Origin: Paludibacteraceae bacterium
Lineage (GTDB): Bacteria > Bacteroidota > Bacteroidia > Bacteroidales > Paludibacteraceae
Assembly: GCA_017527905.1 (NCBI GenBank)
Contig: JAFXPK010000003.1
Coordinates: forward strand, 1-64,000
Reading direction: 5' to 3'
DNA: 64,000 nucleotides
The translations under genes and the position numbers were made by a program. The notes under the pieces were generated by a model. It was not told the DNA's origin and made no database searches. It saw only the letters and a list, made by a program, of their open reading frames with translations. Shown one piece after another: positions 16,427-32,286 of the stretch (positions are counted from its first letter, which is position 1; the number at the start of each line of letters is the position of its first letter).

Positions 16427-18778
16427 ATGAAGAAATATTCTGTGAGAAATAACACCCTGACCTACCACGACGATGTCGAAACCATAGGATGGATTGACAC
16501 CCCCGGCGAAATAAGCAAAATCAAACGTATTGTCATCCCAAGCTCCGTGAAGGAGATCGAAAAAGAGGTCTTCAAAGGGTCGGAAGCCTTGGAGGAGGTT
16601 GTGCTTTCGGAAGGGTTGGAATCAATCGGAGAGAGTGCTTTCGCAGCCTGCCCACGACTGAGGGAGGTCATTTTCCCACAAGGACTGGAAGACATCGGGG
16701 AAAACGCATTTTCGGAATGCTCCTCCTTGGAGCGCATCGTCATCCATCCGGGAACGCAGGAAATCAACATCTGGGACGAAGCCTTCGCCAACTGCACCAA
16801 CTTAAGGGAAGTGGAGCTGGACGATACGTTAGATTATACCAGCTTCAGACTCAATGTGTTCAAGAACACCGCTTTCCTGACCGAACTGCGCAAGAAGGAT
16901 CCTTTGGTGATCATCAACGACGAGATTATCGACGGAAAGGAATGCCAAGGCGACCTGGTCATACCAGATTACGTGAAAGGGGTCAACTGTGGAGCTTTCG
17001 CTGATAACACCAAGCTCACCAGCGTCGTCTTCCCCGACACGGTGGAATTCGTTTCCTACGCAGCTTTCGATGGATGTACTTCGCTGAAGAGGGTTGTGCT
17101 GCCAGCCAACATGAAGAACTTGTCCGAAGCCACGTTTAGGAACTGCACTTCGTTGGAGGAGGTGGTGCTTCCGAAGAGCGAGGACCTGCACATATATGGT
17201 TACGTGTTCCGTAACACCCCATACCAGAAGGTACGGCAAGAGGAAGGCGCTCCGTTCATCCTCAACGGGTGGGTGGTCGACGGATCATCCTGCAAAGGGG
17301 AAGTGCACCTTTCGGGCATAAAAGGCATATCGGCCTATGCCTTTCGTCTCAATCATGAGATAACCAAAGTGGTAGTCGACGAAGGATGCGAGGTGATCGA
17401 AACGAACGCCTTCAGGCATTGCCTCGCTCTTAGGGAGGTCACGCTTCCCGACTCATTGAGAGAGCTCGGCGACTCGGTCTTTAGGGACTGCCATCAACTG
17501 AGTAAGATAAACATCCCCGAAGGCATAGAAACCATTCCTCGGGACGCATTCGACAGTTGCTCATCGTTGACAGAGCTCAAATTGCCTCGTTCCTTGAAGG
17601 AAATAAAGAGAGGCGCGTTCGACAATTGCCTGAAACTCAAAAATTTGAAAATCGATCCTAAGGTGAAGGTAGCCTCCCGATACTTCGAGAAGAGCGAGTC
17701 TCCCTTCATAGGGTGCATCGTCACGGCGATAGCTACGAATGCCTGCCACGAGCGTTACCATGACGGGCAGGAGGAATGCCTCATCGTGGAAGAAGAGAAA
17801 TATCTGGATAGGGAAGACATTGTGGCGGCGGTCATTCCCGAGGGGGTGAAAGTAATCGGGAACAGGGCGTTCTGCTCTTGCTACAATATGAAGAAGGTGG
17901 TGCTTCCCAATAGCCTCGAAGTGATTGATAGATGTGCTTTTATCGGTTGCAAAAATTTGGAAGAGATCTTCCTCCCCGAGCATTTGGTGGAGATTGGAGC
18001 TAACGCGTTTGAAAACTGCGAATCCCTAAAGCGCATTGTGCTTCCGAATAGCTTAAAAAGCCTCGGCGAATTCGCATTCTATTCGTGCGGCCATCTGAAG
18101 AAAGTGGTTCTTCCGGAGAGCCTGGAAAGGATCGGGAAGGGGTGCTTCAGCGGTTGTGAAAGGCTGGAAACCCTCAGTTGGCCCGCCAACACAAAAACCA
18201 TTGAAGAGCACATGTTTTCAAGCTGCACATCATTGGAGCATGTGGAGATTCCCGAGGGTGTAACCACCATGGAGGAAAACATTTTTCAAGAGTGTACAAG
18301 ATTGGAAACCATTCAGATACCATCCACAATGAAGGAGCTCGCAGAGTATGCGTTCCGTGAATCGTGTCTGGAGGAGGTGGTATTGTCGGAAGGGGTGGAG
18401 ACCATCCACAGCTATGCCTTTGAGGACTGCAAATCGTTACGTTCCATCAACTATCCATCTTCCCTGAAAAGGATCGAGGCATGGGCATTCATGGGATGCG
18501 AACAGCTGCAACGCCCGAAGGATCTGAAGAACGTGTATGTAGACAGGGACGCCTACAAACGAAGCTTCCAGACGGCTCTCCATGAGATAGTCAAAGAGTT
18601 TTATCTTGTTCAACTCACAATAGCGATGGTCGTCATATCCGGCATATTGCACCATTTTTTCGCCTTCTCCTTAGGGATGACATTATTGCTGGCGTTAGGG
18701 GTTATCATAGGCATCATACTGTTGATATTCGTTTTTATCATTCTGTTTTATGCTCTATTTTACAGATATTCGATATGA
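16427..18778 (+). CDS. BspA-type leucine-rich-repeat protein with C-terminal membrane anchor
   Basis: 783 residues. About 27 repeats of the LRR_5/BspA type run from near residue 25 to 700 (units such as LREVIFPQGLEDIGENAF and LKRIVLPNSLKSLGEFAF). There is no signal peptide: the N-terminus MKKYSVRNNTLTYHDD is hydrophilic. The C-terminus (about 722-783) carries two strongly hydrophobic stretches (IAMVVISGILHHFFAFSL, then LALGVIIGIILLIFVFIILF). The domain order therefore suggests a cytoplasmic repeat domain held to the inner membrane by its tail, unlike secreted BspA adhesins. The next gene (64 nt on) encodes an HXXEE membrane protein and may be co-transcribed. The function is unknown. Confidence 0.85.
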   Translation: MKKYSVRNNTLTYHDDVETIGWIDTPGEISKIKRIVIPSSVKEIEKEVFKGSEALEEVVLSEGLESIGESAFAACPRLREVIFPQGLEDIGENAFSECSSLERIVIHPGTQEINIWDEAFANCTNLREVELDDTLDYTSFRLNVFKNTAFLTELRKKDPLVIINDEIIDGKECQGDLVIPDYVKGVNCGAFADNTKLTSVVFPDTVEFVSYAAFDGCTSLKRVVLPANMKNLSEATFRNCTSLEEVVLPKSEDLHIYGYVFRNTPYQKVRQEEGAPFILNGWVVDGSSCKGEVHLSGIKGISAYAFRLNHEITKVVVDEGCEVIETNAFRHCLALREVTLPDSLRELGDSVFRDCHQLSKINIPEGIETIPRDAFDSCSSLTELKLPRSLKEIKRGAFDNCLKLKNLKIDPKVKVASRYFEKSESPFIGCIVTAIATNACHERYHDGQEECLIVEEEKYLDREDIVAAVIPEGVKVIGNRAFCSCYNMKKVVLPNSLEVIDRCAFIGCKNLEEIFLPEHLVEIGANAFENCESLKRIVLPNSLKSLGEFAFYSCGHLKKVVLPESLERIGKGCFSGCERLETLSWPANTKTIEEHMFSSCTSLEHVEIPEGVTTMEENIFQECTRLETIQIPSTMKELAEYAFRESCLEEVVLSEGVETIHSYAFEDCKSLRSINYPSSLKRIEAWAFMGCEQLQRPKDLKNVYVDRDAYKRSFQTALHEIVKEFYLVQLTIAMVVISGILHHFFAFSLGMTLLLALGVIIGIILLIFVFIILFYALFYRYSI

Positions 18779-18841
18779 TATGACCATCCTATGATAGTAC
18801 TTATTGATTGATTATTTTACTTATACACAATAGATTATAAA

Positions 18842-19453
18842 ATGGATGGAATAGCAGCAGTCTTATTTTTTAGTATCGTTTTATTTCTATTTTGCATTAT
18901 CGCCCACGAGGTGGAGGAGATTGTCTTCCAACATGAATGGGTGCAGAAAAACGCACCGGCCCTAAAGCAACGGCTTCCTAAACTGGGGAAAGTGTTTGAC
19001 CATCTGCTTACGATGGACACCAAGGCGTTCGCATTTGCTGTGATAGTGGAGTCTATCGTGATCGTGCTGGCAATCTACCTATCCATACAAAGGGGTTGGG
19101 ACCTCTTCCTCTTCGGCATTTTCCTCGCATACACCTTGCATCTGCTGGTTCATATCATCCAAGGATGTTTGATCCGCAGGTATGTTCCAGGGATGGAGAC
19201 TTCCGCCACACAAAACCCCAGCATCGGATTCTTCTCATACATCTATACGTCAATAGTCTGTCGACACTATGTTCCCGGATTGATAACCGCCGGCATACTA
19301 TTCCCTATTTGTGCATTCTGCACCTGCATCTGGGGATCTTTTAATTTAGAGATTCTCTCGTTTCTCTTATCTGGATTGGCGGGCATATGCTTCCTGTCGC
19401 TGAATCTTTTGTTCTCCCATTGGATAGGGAAAAAGATCAGTTCGCTTTTTTAG
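18842..19453 (+). CDS. HXXEE-domain integral membrane protein
   Basis: 203 residues with about five hydrophobic segments. The HEVEE motif (residues 22-26) at the end of the first segment defines the HXXEE family, and further conserved-looking His residues lie at HLLVHIIQG (about 100-108). The His and Glu residues within the membrane suggest metal binding, but no activity is established for the family. It lies directly behind the tail-anchored LRR gene in the same direction. Confidence 0.75.
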   Translation: MDGIAAVLFFSIVLFLFCIIAHEVEEIVFQHEWVQKNAPALKQRLPKLGKVFDHLLTMDTKAFAFAVIVESIVIVLAIYLSIQRGWDLFLFGIFLAYTLHLLVHIIQGCLIRRYVPGMETSATQNPSIGFFSYIYTSIVCRHYVPGLITAGILFPICAFCTCIWGSFNLEILSFLLSGLAGICFLSLNLLFSHWIGKKISSLF

Positions 19454-19465
19454 GAGTTCCCATCA

Positions 19466-25195
<5,730 letters not shown>

Positions 25196-25535
25196 ATATT
25201 AGATATTTTATCCTACTAAGTTACAAAAAATTGGTGAATGATATGCTACAGGACTAGTTTTTTCAAAATTGACTACGTCGAACTAACGTTTCAAAATTCA
25301 TAATTGACCTCGTCCCTGCCTGGAGGATGTCGCCCCGATGGGGCTCAGGCATGCACATCGTGAAAAGAGACGCACTTTCCTCAACTCTTAATTCTCAATT
25401 CATAATTCTTAATTCATAATTGACCTCGCCCCTGCCTGGAGGATGTCGCCCCGTTGGGGCTCAGGCATGCACATCGTGAAAAGAGACGCACTTTTCTCAA
25501 CTCTTAATTCTTAATTCATAATTCATAATTCAAAA
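25196..25535. other. Intergenic stretch with tandem repeat
   Basis: 340 bp between the TamL gene (ending 25536) and the macroglobulin gene start (25195). It holds two 116-bp tandem repeat units and AT-rich short direct repeats (variants of AATTCATAATT). Apart from a weak CTAAGTTA (25218-25225, minus-strand TAACTTAG) that could be a -7 element for the macroglobulin gene, nothing coding is seen. Confidence 0.6.
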
Positions 25536-25537
25536 TT
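25306..25537. repeat. Two tandem copies of a 116-bp repeat
   Basis: Copy 1 runs 25306-25421 and copy 2 25422-25537; both start GACCTCG and differ at only a few bases. Each contains a GC-rich core with the small dyad GCCCC-GAT/GTT-GGGGC followed by CAGGCATGCACATCGTG, and an AT-rich tail made of AATTC-type short repeats. The second copy touches the end of the TamL gene. It looks like an interspersed, palindrome-bearing bacterial repeat rather than a gene. Confidence 0.85.
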
Positions 25538-27842
25538 AGAACGGGTATCCCACCGCGAAGTGCAGTGCGAAGTTATCCTTCAGCCTAGGGTGCGTGACCA
25601 CCCACTTGCTCTTCCCCGCATTCTCTTCCGATGGTTTTTCAGGGTTGTACAATTGCATGCCCGCATCGAAACGCAGGACGAGGAAACTGAGGTTCGGACG
25701 GATGCCCATGCCCCACGAGAGGCCGAATTCCTTGTAGAAATCCGCTATGTTGAATTGCCCGTAAGGCTGGTTCTTGTAGGCCATGACCGTCCAGATGTTA
25801 CCGGCGTCGAGGAAGGAGGCCAGTTCGAGGAAGGAGGAGAGCTTAAGTCTGTGCTCGATGTTGAAGACCAGTTTCACATCGCCCGTACGTTGGAGGAAGT
25901 CTGAGTTCACGTCCGAGTGGTAGCGGCCCGGTCCTAGGGTACGGGTGCTCCATCCCCTGACCGTGTTCGCTCCGCCCGCGAAGAAACGTTGCTCGTACGG
26001 TAGGATGTCGGAGTTGAGGTACGGGCAGGCGAAGCCGAAATCAGCGTGCAGCACCACCTGGTTGTTCCGCTTGGTCAGGAAGACCTTGGAGACGTCGAAG
26101 GTGGTCTTCACGTATTGGGCGAAAGGGGTATCAAAGATCATGTACTTGCTTTTGCCACTCTCGTCGGAGCCCTCCACAGGCTTCTTGTCGACGCCCGTCG
26201 CCGCGCAGACCACGAAAGGTAGTGTGCCCGCCATGTCGATTCCTCCGCGCAACGTATAGTCATTGCCCGCGGCGCTTCCTTTCCGACGGCTCGAATAGGA
26301 GAACGAGTAGGAGGTGCGGGTGATGAACTGGTCCATGTAGCTCTCCTTCAGCAGGGCGTTCTTTCCACGCTCCAGATAGGCGGCGAACCAGTCGGACATA
26401 TCCCTCGTGATGACATAGTTGATGTTGTAGAGATCGAACGTGTGCGACATGCGTTGGCGGTGGCTCTTCCATCCATAGCCCCAATCGAGTCCCACGAATC
26501 GTCGGTTATACTCCGGTCGGTTCTGCCAATTGATGCTGGCGGAGAAGTTGGTCGATGACCCCACCTGCTTCCTGTACTTCTCTGGCAAGAGTCCGAAGAT
26601 GATGCGCGGATAGGAGATGGAGGCCTCCACTCCGTACTCGTAGAAGTTGTTCGAGAGCAGTTGGACACCCTCGTCATGGCTGCTGATATGCTCGTAGGCG
26701 CCGTTCAGCTTGATGCGGAACGTCTCGGAGCCCTTGAAGATGTTCTTGTTGGAGAAGGAGATGTAGCTCGCCACACCCAGGTCGCCCGCATTGTTCGTGC
26801 CGTCGACACCGAACTGGAAGTAGTAGATGTTGGCGGGGGATAGGTTGATGTGGGCATCCAGCGATGCGCTATCGTCCGGCACGGGTGTGAAGGTGATGTT
26901 CACCTGCTCCACCGCGCTGAGGGAGTTGAGCGACGAGTGGGTCTTCTCAAACAATAGGTCGCTGTAATAACGCCCGGAACGGATGAAGTTGTTGTAGTAG
27001 AGGATGGATGGGCGGATGAAGGTCTCTTCACCGCGGACTACCTTAATCCGTTTATAATCAATTGTATCGATACCCCTGCTATAGGAGTTGTTGATGATGA
27101 CGTTCCTCACCTTATAGCGTACCAGGGAAGGATCCACGCCCGTCAGCGAGTCGATGGCCTTCGTCGGACGGTATTTCAGGGCGACGTCCACCTGATGGTT
27201 GCCCACCGTCGTGTCCACCAGGAAGTAAAGGTTGTCCTTGCTGATGTTATAGTAGCCCTGGTTGCGGACATGTGAGATGATGCCTGCGGTCGACTCGTCC
27301 AGCTTAGCGGCGACGAAAGGTTCGTCCTTGGCGAACTCCAGCCAGCGGTGTACAATCTTATAATCCACGATGTTCCGCAACTCGGAGGAGTCTATCGCGT
27401 TCTCAGAGTTGCGTATGGTATATTGGGTGTTCTCTTTCAGGCAATAGGTGAGGTAGGCCTTTCTGCCCTTCTTCGTCAGACAATGTCCGACCTGCGCGTT
27501 CAGGTAGCCTAGGTTATTTAGCTCCTTGCGCATTTGGGTCTCCGTCTTGAGCGTCAGATCCTCCGCATAGATGACGGGTGCGCTACCCACCTTGCGAAGT
27601 AGTCTGTTCATCCATTTCGTGGAGTCCCTGCCGGAGAGGGAGTAGATGCGTAGGCCCAAGCGGGAGGCTGGTTTTTGGCGCAGGAGGTTCTCGAATTGTC
27701 CGGGATAGACCTTCCCGTCGACCGATTCGATCTCCACGTCCCTGAGCAAGTATTCACCTTCCGGTACATACTTCGTGGAGCGGCAGGCCGAAAGTGTCAG
27801 CAACACCGCGAAAACGCAACCGATCATCCTACTATTCACCAT
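25536..27842 (-). CDS. TamL-type BamA/TamA-family outer-membrane lipoprotein
   Basis: Outer-membrane insertase-like protein of 768 residues. It starts with a type II signal peptide (MIGCVFAVLLTLSAC), so it is a lipidated TamA relative, the form called TamL in Bacteroidota. POTRA domains occupy about residues 30-350 (LRDVEIESVDGKVYPG, then YNISKDNLYFLVDTTVGNHQ), and the C-terminal Omp85 barrel includes YEQRFFAGGANTVRGWSTR (the conserved VRGW/Y loop) and ends LHFAVGYPF. ATG 27842 is chosen because AGGAGGA lies 7 nt upstream of it; ATG 27848 is possible, and the frame open further upstream runs back into tamB. It overlaps the tamB stop by 11 nt, so the pair is coupled. Confidence 0.88.
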   Translation of the reverse strand: MVNSRMIGCVFAVLLTLSACRSTKYVPEGEYLLRDVEIESVDGKVYPGQFENLLRQKPASRLGLRIYSLSGRDSTKWMNRLLRKVGSAPVIYAEDLTLKTETQMRKELNNLGYLNAQVGHCLTKKGRKAYLTYCLKENTQYTIRNSENAIDSSELRNIVDYKIVHRWLEFAKDEPFVAAKLDESTAGIISHVRNQGYYNISKDNLYFLVDTTVGNHQVDVALKYRPTKAIDSLTGVDPSLVRYKVRNVIINNSYSRGIDTIDYKRIKVVRGEETFIRPSILYYNNFIRSGRYYSDLLFEKTHSSLNSLSAVEQVNITFTPVPDDSASLDAHINLSPANIYYFQFGVDGTNNAGDLGVASYISFSNKNIFKGSETFRIKLNGAYEHISSHDEGVQLLSNNFYEYGVEASISYPRIIFGLLPEKYRKQVGSSTNFSASINWQNRPEYNRRFVGLDWGYGWKSHRQRMSHTFDLYNINYVITRDMSDWFAAYLERGKNALLKESYMDQFITRTSYSFSYSSRRKGSAAGNDYTLRGGIDMAGTLPFVVCAATGVDKKPVEGSDESGKSKYMIFDTPFAQYVKTTFDVSKVFLTKRNNQVVLHADFGFACPYLNSDILPYEQRFFAGGANTVRGWSTRTLGPGRYHSDVNSDFLQRTGDVKLVFNIEHRLKLSSFLELASFLDAGNIWTVMAYKNQPYGQFNIADFYKEFGLSWGMGIRPNLSFLVLRFDAGMQLYNPEKPSEENAGKSKWVVTHPRLKDNFALHFAVGYPF

Positions 27843-30800
27843 CCTCATTCCTCCTTTCCTCCGTAGCCACTGTGTCACGTGGTGCCAGCAAATTATTCCC
27901 GTAGACATCCTTGCCGAAAGGCAGGAGCCCCCGGAAGGTCTTCGCCTCCTTGACAAAGACCACTCCGACGCCTTGCGTATTGCCGGAGGCACGGTAAAAA
28001 TCATTGTTTGTATGGTTATAGGCTTTGAGCCTGACCACTTTCTTTTTGCCCAATAGATATTCCGCGTCGAAGTCGCCCAGGAACGATGAACCACCTTCTT
28101 CGTCGGTTGCGGTCGCCTGCCGCTGGTAGCCTAGATTCGTGCTGAGCAATAGCCTGTCGTTGAATAGTTTCGTGGAGACGGAGACGTTCATCTCCATGTC
28201 GGAGAAATCCTCCTGCGAGGAGGTGAAGCCCGTACCGATGGTCACCTTGTCGCCCAAGACGGAGGAGAGGGCGTTGTTCAGGGCGGAGGAGAGGGACGAG
28301 GAGGCCAACGAGGTGAGCATGTCGCCCTGTGCCTGCTCGTCTGGCGCATAGAACATGCCCAAGCCGATCAGGTAGGCGAACTCACGGATCCGTATCTCAT
28401 CGGTCGTGATGATGCTGTTCACGTTCTGCGTCACGTTGTTGTCCGCCTTCGGCAGGGAGATGTCGTAGGTGAGGTTCATCTGCGAGAGCGACCCGGAGGC
28501 ATGCACGCCGCAGCGCACCGGCTGGCGGGTGGTGCTCAGACCCATGCTCGAGAAGGTGCTGCTGAGCGTGGCGAGGTCGGCCGTCAGGTCATACGAGGCG
28601 GTGGCGTCGAACTTCAGCTTCATCGGGTCACCGTTGAACTCCACATAGGCGCCCTGCTGGATGGTGAACTTCTTGGCGGGGATCTCGCTCAGCTTGACCT
28701 TCACGTAACCATTGTTCACCGTGTATCGGTTATAGATGGAGACGGTTCCTTCGCTATAGGTGACATGGAGGTTGCCGTTTCCGTTGACCATGGCACCGTC
28801 CGCCACATTGACGAAGAAGGAGGCCTGGTCGGTCAGTCCCACCATGATGTCCGCCTCAATGTTCAGTGGTGGCTCCTTGTCAGCGTTGGCCGAGTCCGCA
28901 TTTTCCGCTCCGGCAGGCTGGACGTAGACGATGTTGTCGTAGGTCTGCACCTCCGTCACCGTCTCCGGTAGGACAATGTTCAGCGAGGTCTTGTCACCGT
29001 TGCTGAACTCGCCCGTCACCTTCATGTGCGTGTCCGTCCAGTTCAGGCGCAAGTCCTTGGCGTTCGCGTAGAAGACGCCATAGACGGTGTTCGTTTTAGC
29101 CTTCGGGTTGTTTAGCAGCAGGAAGTTGTCCATGTTCACCAGGAGGTTGTATTTGAACGATTGAAGCCTTTCGTGGGAGATGTTACCCCTGATCGTCAGT
29201 TTGTTTCCGTTGTCGTCCTTCACGGTGAAGCGGTCCATCCGCAGTTGGTTCTTCTTGAACTTGATGCTATCCGAGATGGAGTAGCCCACCCCCGTGTAGT
29301 TGACCCGCATATGGGAGTCCTTCAGGAAGAGGAATCCGTCGAGCTCGGGGTCGGATATGCTACCCTCCGCCAGGATGCTGGCACCGAGGAAGCCACGTAT
29401 ATCGGTCACGTAGTCCGAGGCGAACGGCAGGAAGGTCTCCAGCGGCAGGGAATCCATGGAGATCACCATCTTCATCGTATTTTCGGCAGGCATCACCACG
29501 CCCTGCACCTGCGCCAGACGTTTGCCCCTATCGCTCAGCGTCATTCTGGACAACACACCTTTCCGTTCGTTGTGCCAGCGCATGTCCGCCACCAAGTCGC
29601 CGATGCGGATGCCATCGTAGACGATGCTGTCGAGATGCAATCCGTTGGTCTGGAAGCGCATCTTCTCGCCCGTCAAGGCGGAGGCGCGCACCACACCGTT
29701 CAGGGAGCAGTGCAGCGGAATATATTTTCGGGCGACAGCAGATAGAATCGGCTCCAGATCCACATGGTCGAAGCGGGCGCTCAACGTGTCGCTCAGTTCG
29801 TCGGAGATGACGCCGGCGACATCCATGAGGAGGTTGCCGTCTAGGGAGACACCCACGTTCTTTACACCTATTTTCTGGCCCATTTGTCGTACGACGGCCG
29901 GGGATAATCCGAAATGATGCCCCGTTAATATCCATTCAGACTGTAGGGTGGAGAGGCACATGTTGAACCCGTCGGCACCCCACTTCTCGGAATGGATCAC
30001 GAAGGGAAGCATACCCCTCAGCATCGCAGTGTCCGGCAAGGTGGTGAGTGCCAACCGACCGTCCATTCTATTCTGCGCGATGGAGGAGCGCAGATGCATA
30101 TCCAGCATGGCGGCTCCGTTGGAGGCGGATGAGTCGGCCACCAAATCAGCATAGAGGCCCATCTTCTTGCCATCCGCATCCACGGCCAATTTAATGTCAC
30201 GTAGTGTGGAGGTTCCGCTGCGGAAGTAGGGCAGTCCCAGTTTCATGTCCAATGAATTGTCCGGGGCGGAAAGCCTACCCGAAAGGGAAGCGCCCTCCTT
30301 CAAGGAGATATCTTGTCCGATGAAACGCATGAGGTCCTCCACCTCCTTCACCTTCAGATTGAAGGCGAAACGGTTCTCTTTGCCCCCCTCCGGCACCTCC
30401 ATTTTCAGGAAGAGGTGTGGCCAATAGGAGCGCACGACGCCCATCACGGAAGGGTAGATATCAGCGAACTCATAGTGTCCTTTCAGGTCAACGTCCATGG
30501 CGGGGGAGGAGAAGTAGAGGTGTCTCGTGCCATCCGCGAGGGCCACGTGACGGGCGACGGATGGTTTGCTCCAGATGATATGGGCGGAGTCACCGCTCAG
30601 GTTGAGGCTATCGATGGCCACCTCGCCTAGGAGTGTATTGAGGTCCGTCACACGGGCGGAGAGCGCCACGTCGATGCGCGCGTTACCGAGCGAGTCGGCG
30701 AGATGGGTGGCTTGGGGCGAGAAATTGCGGATCACCGTCGACACAGCGAAACGGGGCACCTCGCCCGTCAATGCCGCCGCTTCAACCTTTGCGTTGCAGA

Positions 30801-32277
30801 AAAGGTTGGGGTCGCGGACCTCCACAAAGGAGGAGAGTGAGTCTGTCGTGAAATAATGGGCGTTGAGCCTCAACGTGTCGTAGGCATAGCCCTTATAGGA
30901 GAAATCAGGGAGGCGGGCAATGAGGCGGGCGTCAGGCAAAGCCTCCATCTTCCAGTCTAATTGGAGGTCCGCCGTCATCGATAAACGTTTGAAATCATTC
31001 GAATGGAGGATGGAGTCCAGCGCCACGTCCGTGAAGGAGGTGGAGAGGTCGCACCCTAAGTAGTTCTCCCGGTTCACATACCGCAACGTTCCATCCAAGG
31101 CGAGGGAGGCCAGCGTGGAGGCGAGGTCTCCCTTCAGCTTCGCATTCGACAGCGGACCGTCGAACTGGAGGGCCAGCCTCATCGGCAGGTATTCGGAGAG
31201 TGTAGGGTTAGGCTCCTTGCCGACCATCGTCATGATCCTATCCATGCCCTGTTTCGTCAGGGAGAGCTCGTCTATGCGTAGCACGTAGGCGGTGGAGTCC
31301 CACGCCAGGCAATCCTCCATCTTCACAATAGGAGCGGAGAATTGGAGGAGGGTAGGGTAATTGATTTTCAGGTTCTCCACATGCACTGCGGGGAACTTCC
31401 CGGAGGCGTGGAGTGACAAGGCTGTTGAATCCTTCATGCAGGTGAACATCGGCACGAAGCACCGCAGGTCCGCCAAGGAGAATGAGTCGGAGGAGAGGGT
31501 GACATCGTAAGTGAGGTCGTCCAACGACCCCTCCCCCTTCAGGGCAAGTTGGCTCTTCGGCAAGGCGAGCGCCAGCGAAGGCAAGGTGAGCTTGTTATCT
31601 TCCAGCGTAGCCTCCAACGCTAAGTTCTCCACCCGCAGTCCGGACTTTTCGGAGAGGGAGAGCGCCTCCACTTCCACCTCGATAGCCCCCTTGGGGGACA
31701 AGGCGAAGGAGGCGTCCAAGCATAGGTTGGAGCAATCGATATGTGAAGCGTTGAAGAGATCGGGCGTCTCCTCGGCGGAGCGCACGTCATAGGTTACACG
31801 GCCGTTCTTCAGGACAACCGATTTGATTGTCATGGCGAATGGATCAGCCTGAGGTTTCTCCTCCTTAGGCTCATCACTTGCGAAAGCGTCGATCAGGAAC
31901 TGGAAATTGAAGGCGGAGGAATCCGTCTCCTTGTGGATATGGGCGACGAAGTCATCCAATTCCACCTTTTTGATTTTCAGGTTGTTAATATTCAGGAGGG
32001 CATGCACGTTGATGTCCGCCTTGATTTTATCCGCGAAGAGCAGCGTATCCCCCTGCTGGTCCTCCACGTAGAGCCCCTCCACGAAGAATCCGTTGAGGAG
32101 GTCGAAGCCAATATAACCGAGGGAGAGTTCCGTATTGGTCCTCTCCCTCAGCCAGTTTTCTCCGTATGAAATCAGCGATTTCTGCACACTCTTGTTGCTC
32201 AGCAAGGCCACCACGACGATATTCAAGGCAAGAATAACAGCGATGACCAGCAACAATATGCGGAACGCCTTTTTCAC
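27832..32277 (-). CDS. tamB: TamB-family translocation/assembly protein
   Basis: 1481 residues. One N-terminal membrane anchor (ILLLVIAVILALNIVVVALL, about 7-26) is followed by long beta-helical AsmA/TamB-like sequence and the DUF490/TamB C-terminal domain (about 1130-1470, with YVEFNGDPMKLKFDATASYD and VSVSTKLFNDRLLLSTNLGY). Proteins of this family span the periplasm from the inner membrane and work with an Omp85 partner in outer-membrane protein insertion or lipid transport. The TamL gene directly downstream overlaps it by 11 nt, which supports a working pair. The C-terminus is slightly longer than the last DUF490 strands. Confidence 0.9.
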   Translation of the reverse strand: MKKAFRILLLVIAVILALNIVVVALLSNKSVQKSLISYGENWLRERTNTELSLGYIGFDLLNGFFVEGLYVEDQQGDTLLFADKIKADINVHALLNINNLKIKKVELDDFVAHIHKETDSSAFNFQFLIDAFASDEPKEEKPQADPFAMTIKSVVLKNGRVTYDVRSAEETPDLFNASHIDCSNLCLDASFALSPKGAIEVEVEALSLSEKSGLRVENLALEATLEDNKLTLPSLALALPKSQLALKGEGSLDDLTYDVTLSSDSFSLADLRCFVPMFTCMKDSTALSLHASGKFPAVHVENLKINYPTLLQFSAPIVKMEDCLAWDSTAYVLRIDELSLTKQGMDRIMTMVGKEPNPTLSEYLPMRLALQFDGPLSNAKLKGDLASTLASLALDGTLRYVNRENYLGCDLSTSFTDVALDSILHSNDFKRLSMTADLQLDWKMEALPDARLIARLPDFSYKGYAYDTLRLNAHYFTTDSLSSFVEVRDPNLFCNAKVEAAALTGEVPRFAVSTVIRNFSPQATHLADSLGNARIDVALSARVTDLNTLLGEVAIDSLNLSGDSAHIIWSKPSVARHVALADGTRHLYFSSPAMDVDLKGHYEFADIYPSVMGVVRSYWPHLFLKMEVPEGGKENRFAFNLKVKEVEDLMRFIGQDISLKEGASLSGRLSAPDNSLDMKLGLPYFRSGTSTLRDIKLAVDADGKKMGLYADLVADSSASNGAAMLDMHLRSSIAQNRMDGRLALTTLPDTAMLRGMLPFVIHSEKWGADGFNMCLSTLQSEWILTGHHFGLSPAVVRQMGQKIGVKNVGVSLDGNLLMDVAGVISDELSDTLSARFDHVDLEPILSAVARKYIPLHCSLNGVVRASALTGEKMRFQTNGLHLDSIVYDGIRIGDLVADMRWHNERKGVLSRMTLSDRGKRLAQVQGVVMPAENTMKMVISMDSLPLETFLPFASDYVTDIRGFLGASILAEGSISDPELDGFLFLKDSHMRVNYTGVGYSISDSIKFKKNQLRMDRFTVKDDNGNKLTIRGNISHERLQSFKYNLLVNMDNFLLLNNPKAKTNTVYGVFYANAKDLRLNWTDTHMKVTGEFSNGDKTSLNIVLPETVTEVQTYDNIVYVQPAGAENADSANADKEPPLNIEADIMVGLTDQASFFVNVADGAMVNGNGNLHVTYSEGTVSIYNRYTVNNGYVKVKLSEIPAKKFTIQQGAYVEFNGDPMKLKFDATASYDLTADLATLSSTFSSMGLSTTRQPVRCGVHASGSLSQMNLTYDISLPKADNNVTQNVNSIITTDEIRIREFAYLIGLGMFYAPDEQAQGDMLTSLASSSLSSALNNALSSVLGDKVTIGTGFTSSQEDFSDMEMNVSVSTKLFNDRLLLSTNLGYQRQATATDEEGGSSFLGDFDAEYLLGKKKVVRLKAYNHTNNDFYRASGNTQGVGVVFVKEAKTFRGLLPFGKDVYGNNLLAPRDTVATEERRNEDGE

Positions 32278-32286
32278 GGAATGATA

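Noticed and set aside
25306..25537. Possible CRISPR array
   Set aside because: Only two units, directly adjacent with no spacers, and no cas genes in the window.
27849..28094. N-terminal extension of the TamL gene
   Set aside because: It runs inside the conserved tamB C-terminus, has basic random-like composition, and the lipoprotein signal starts at 27842 with a good ribosome site.
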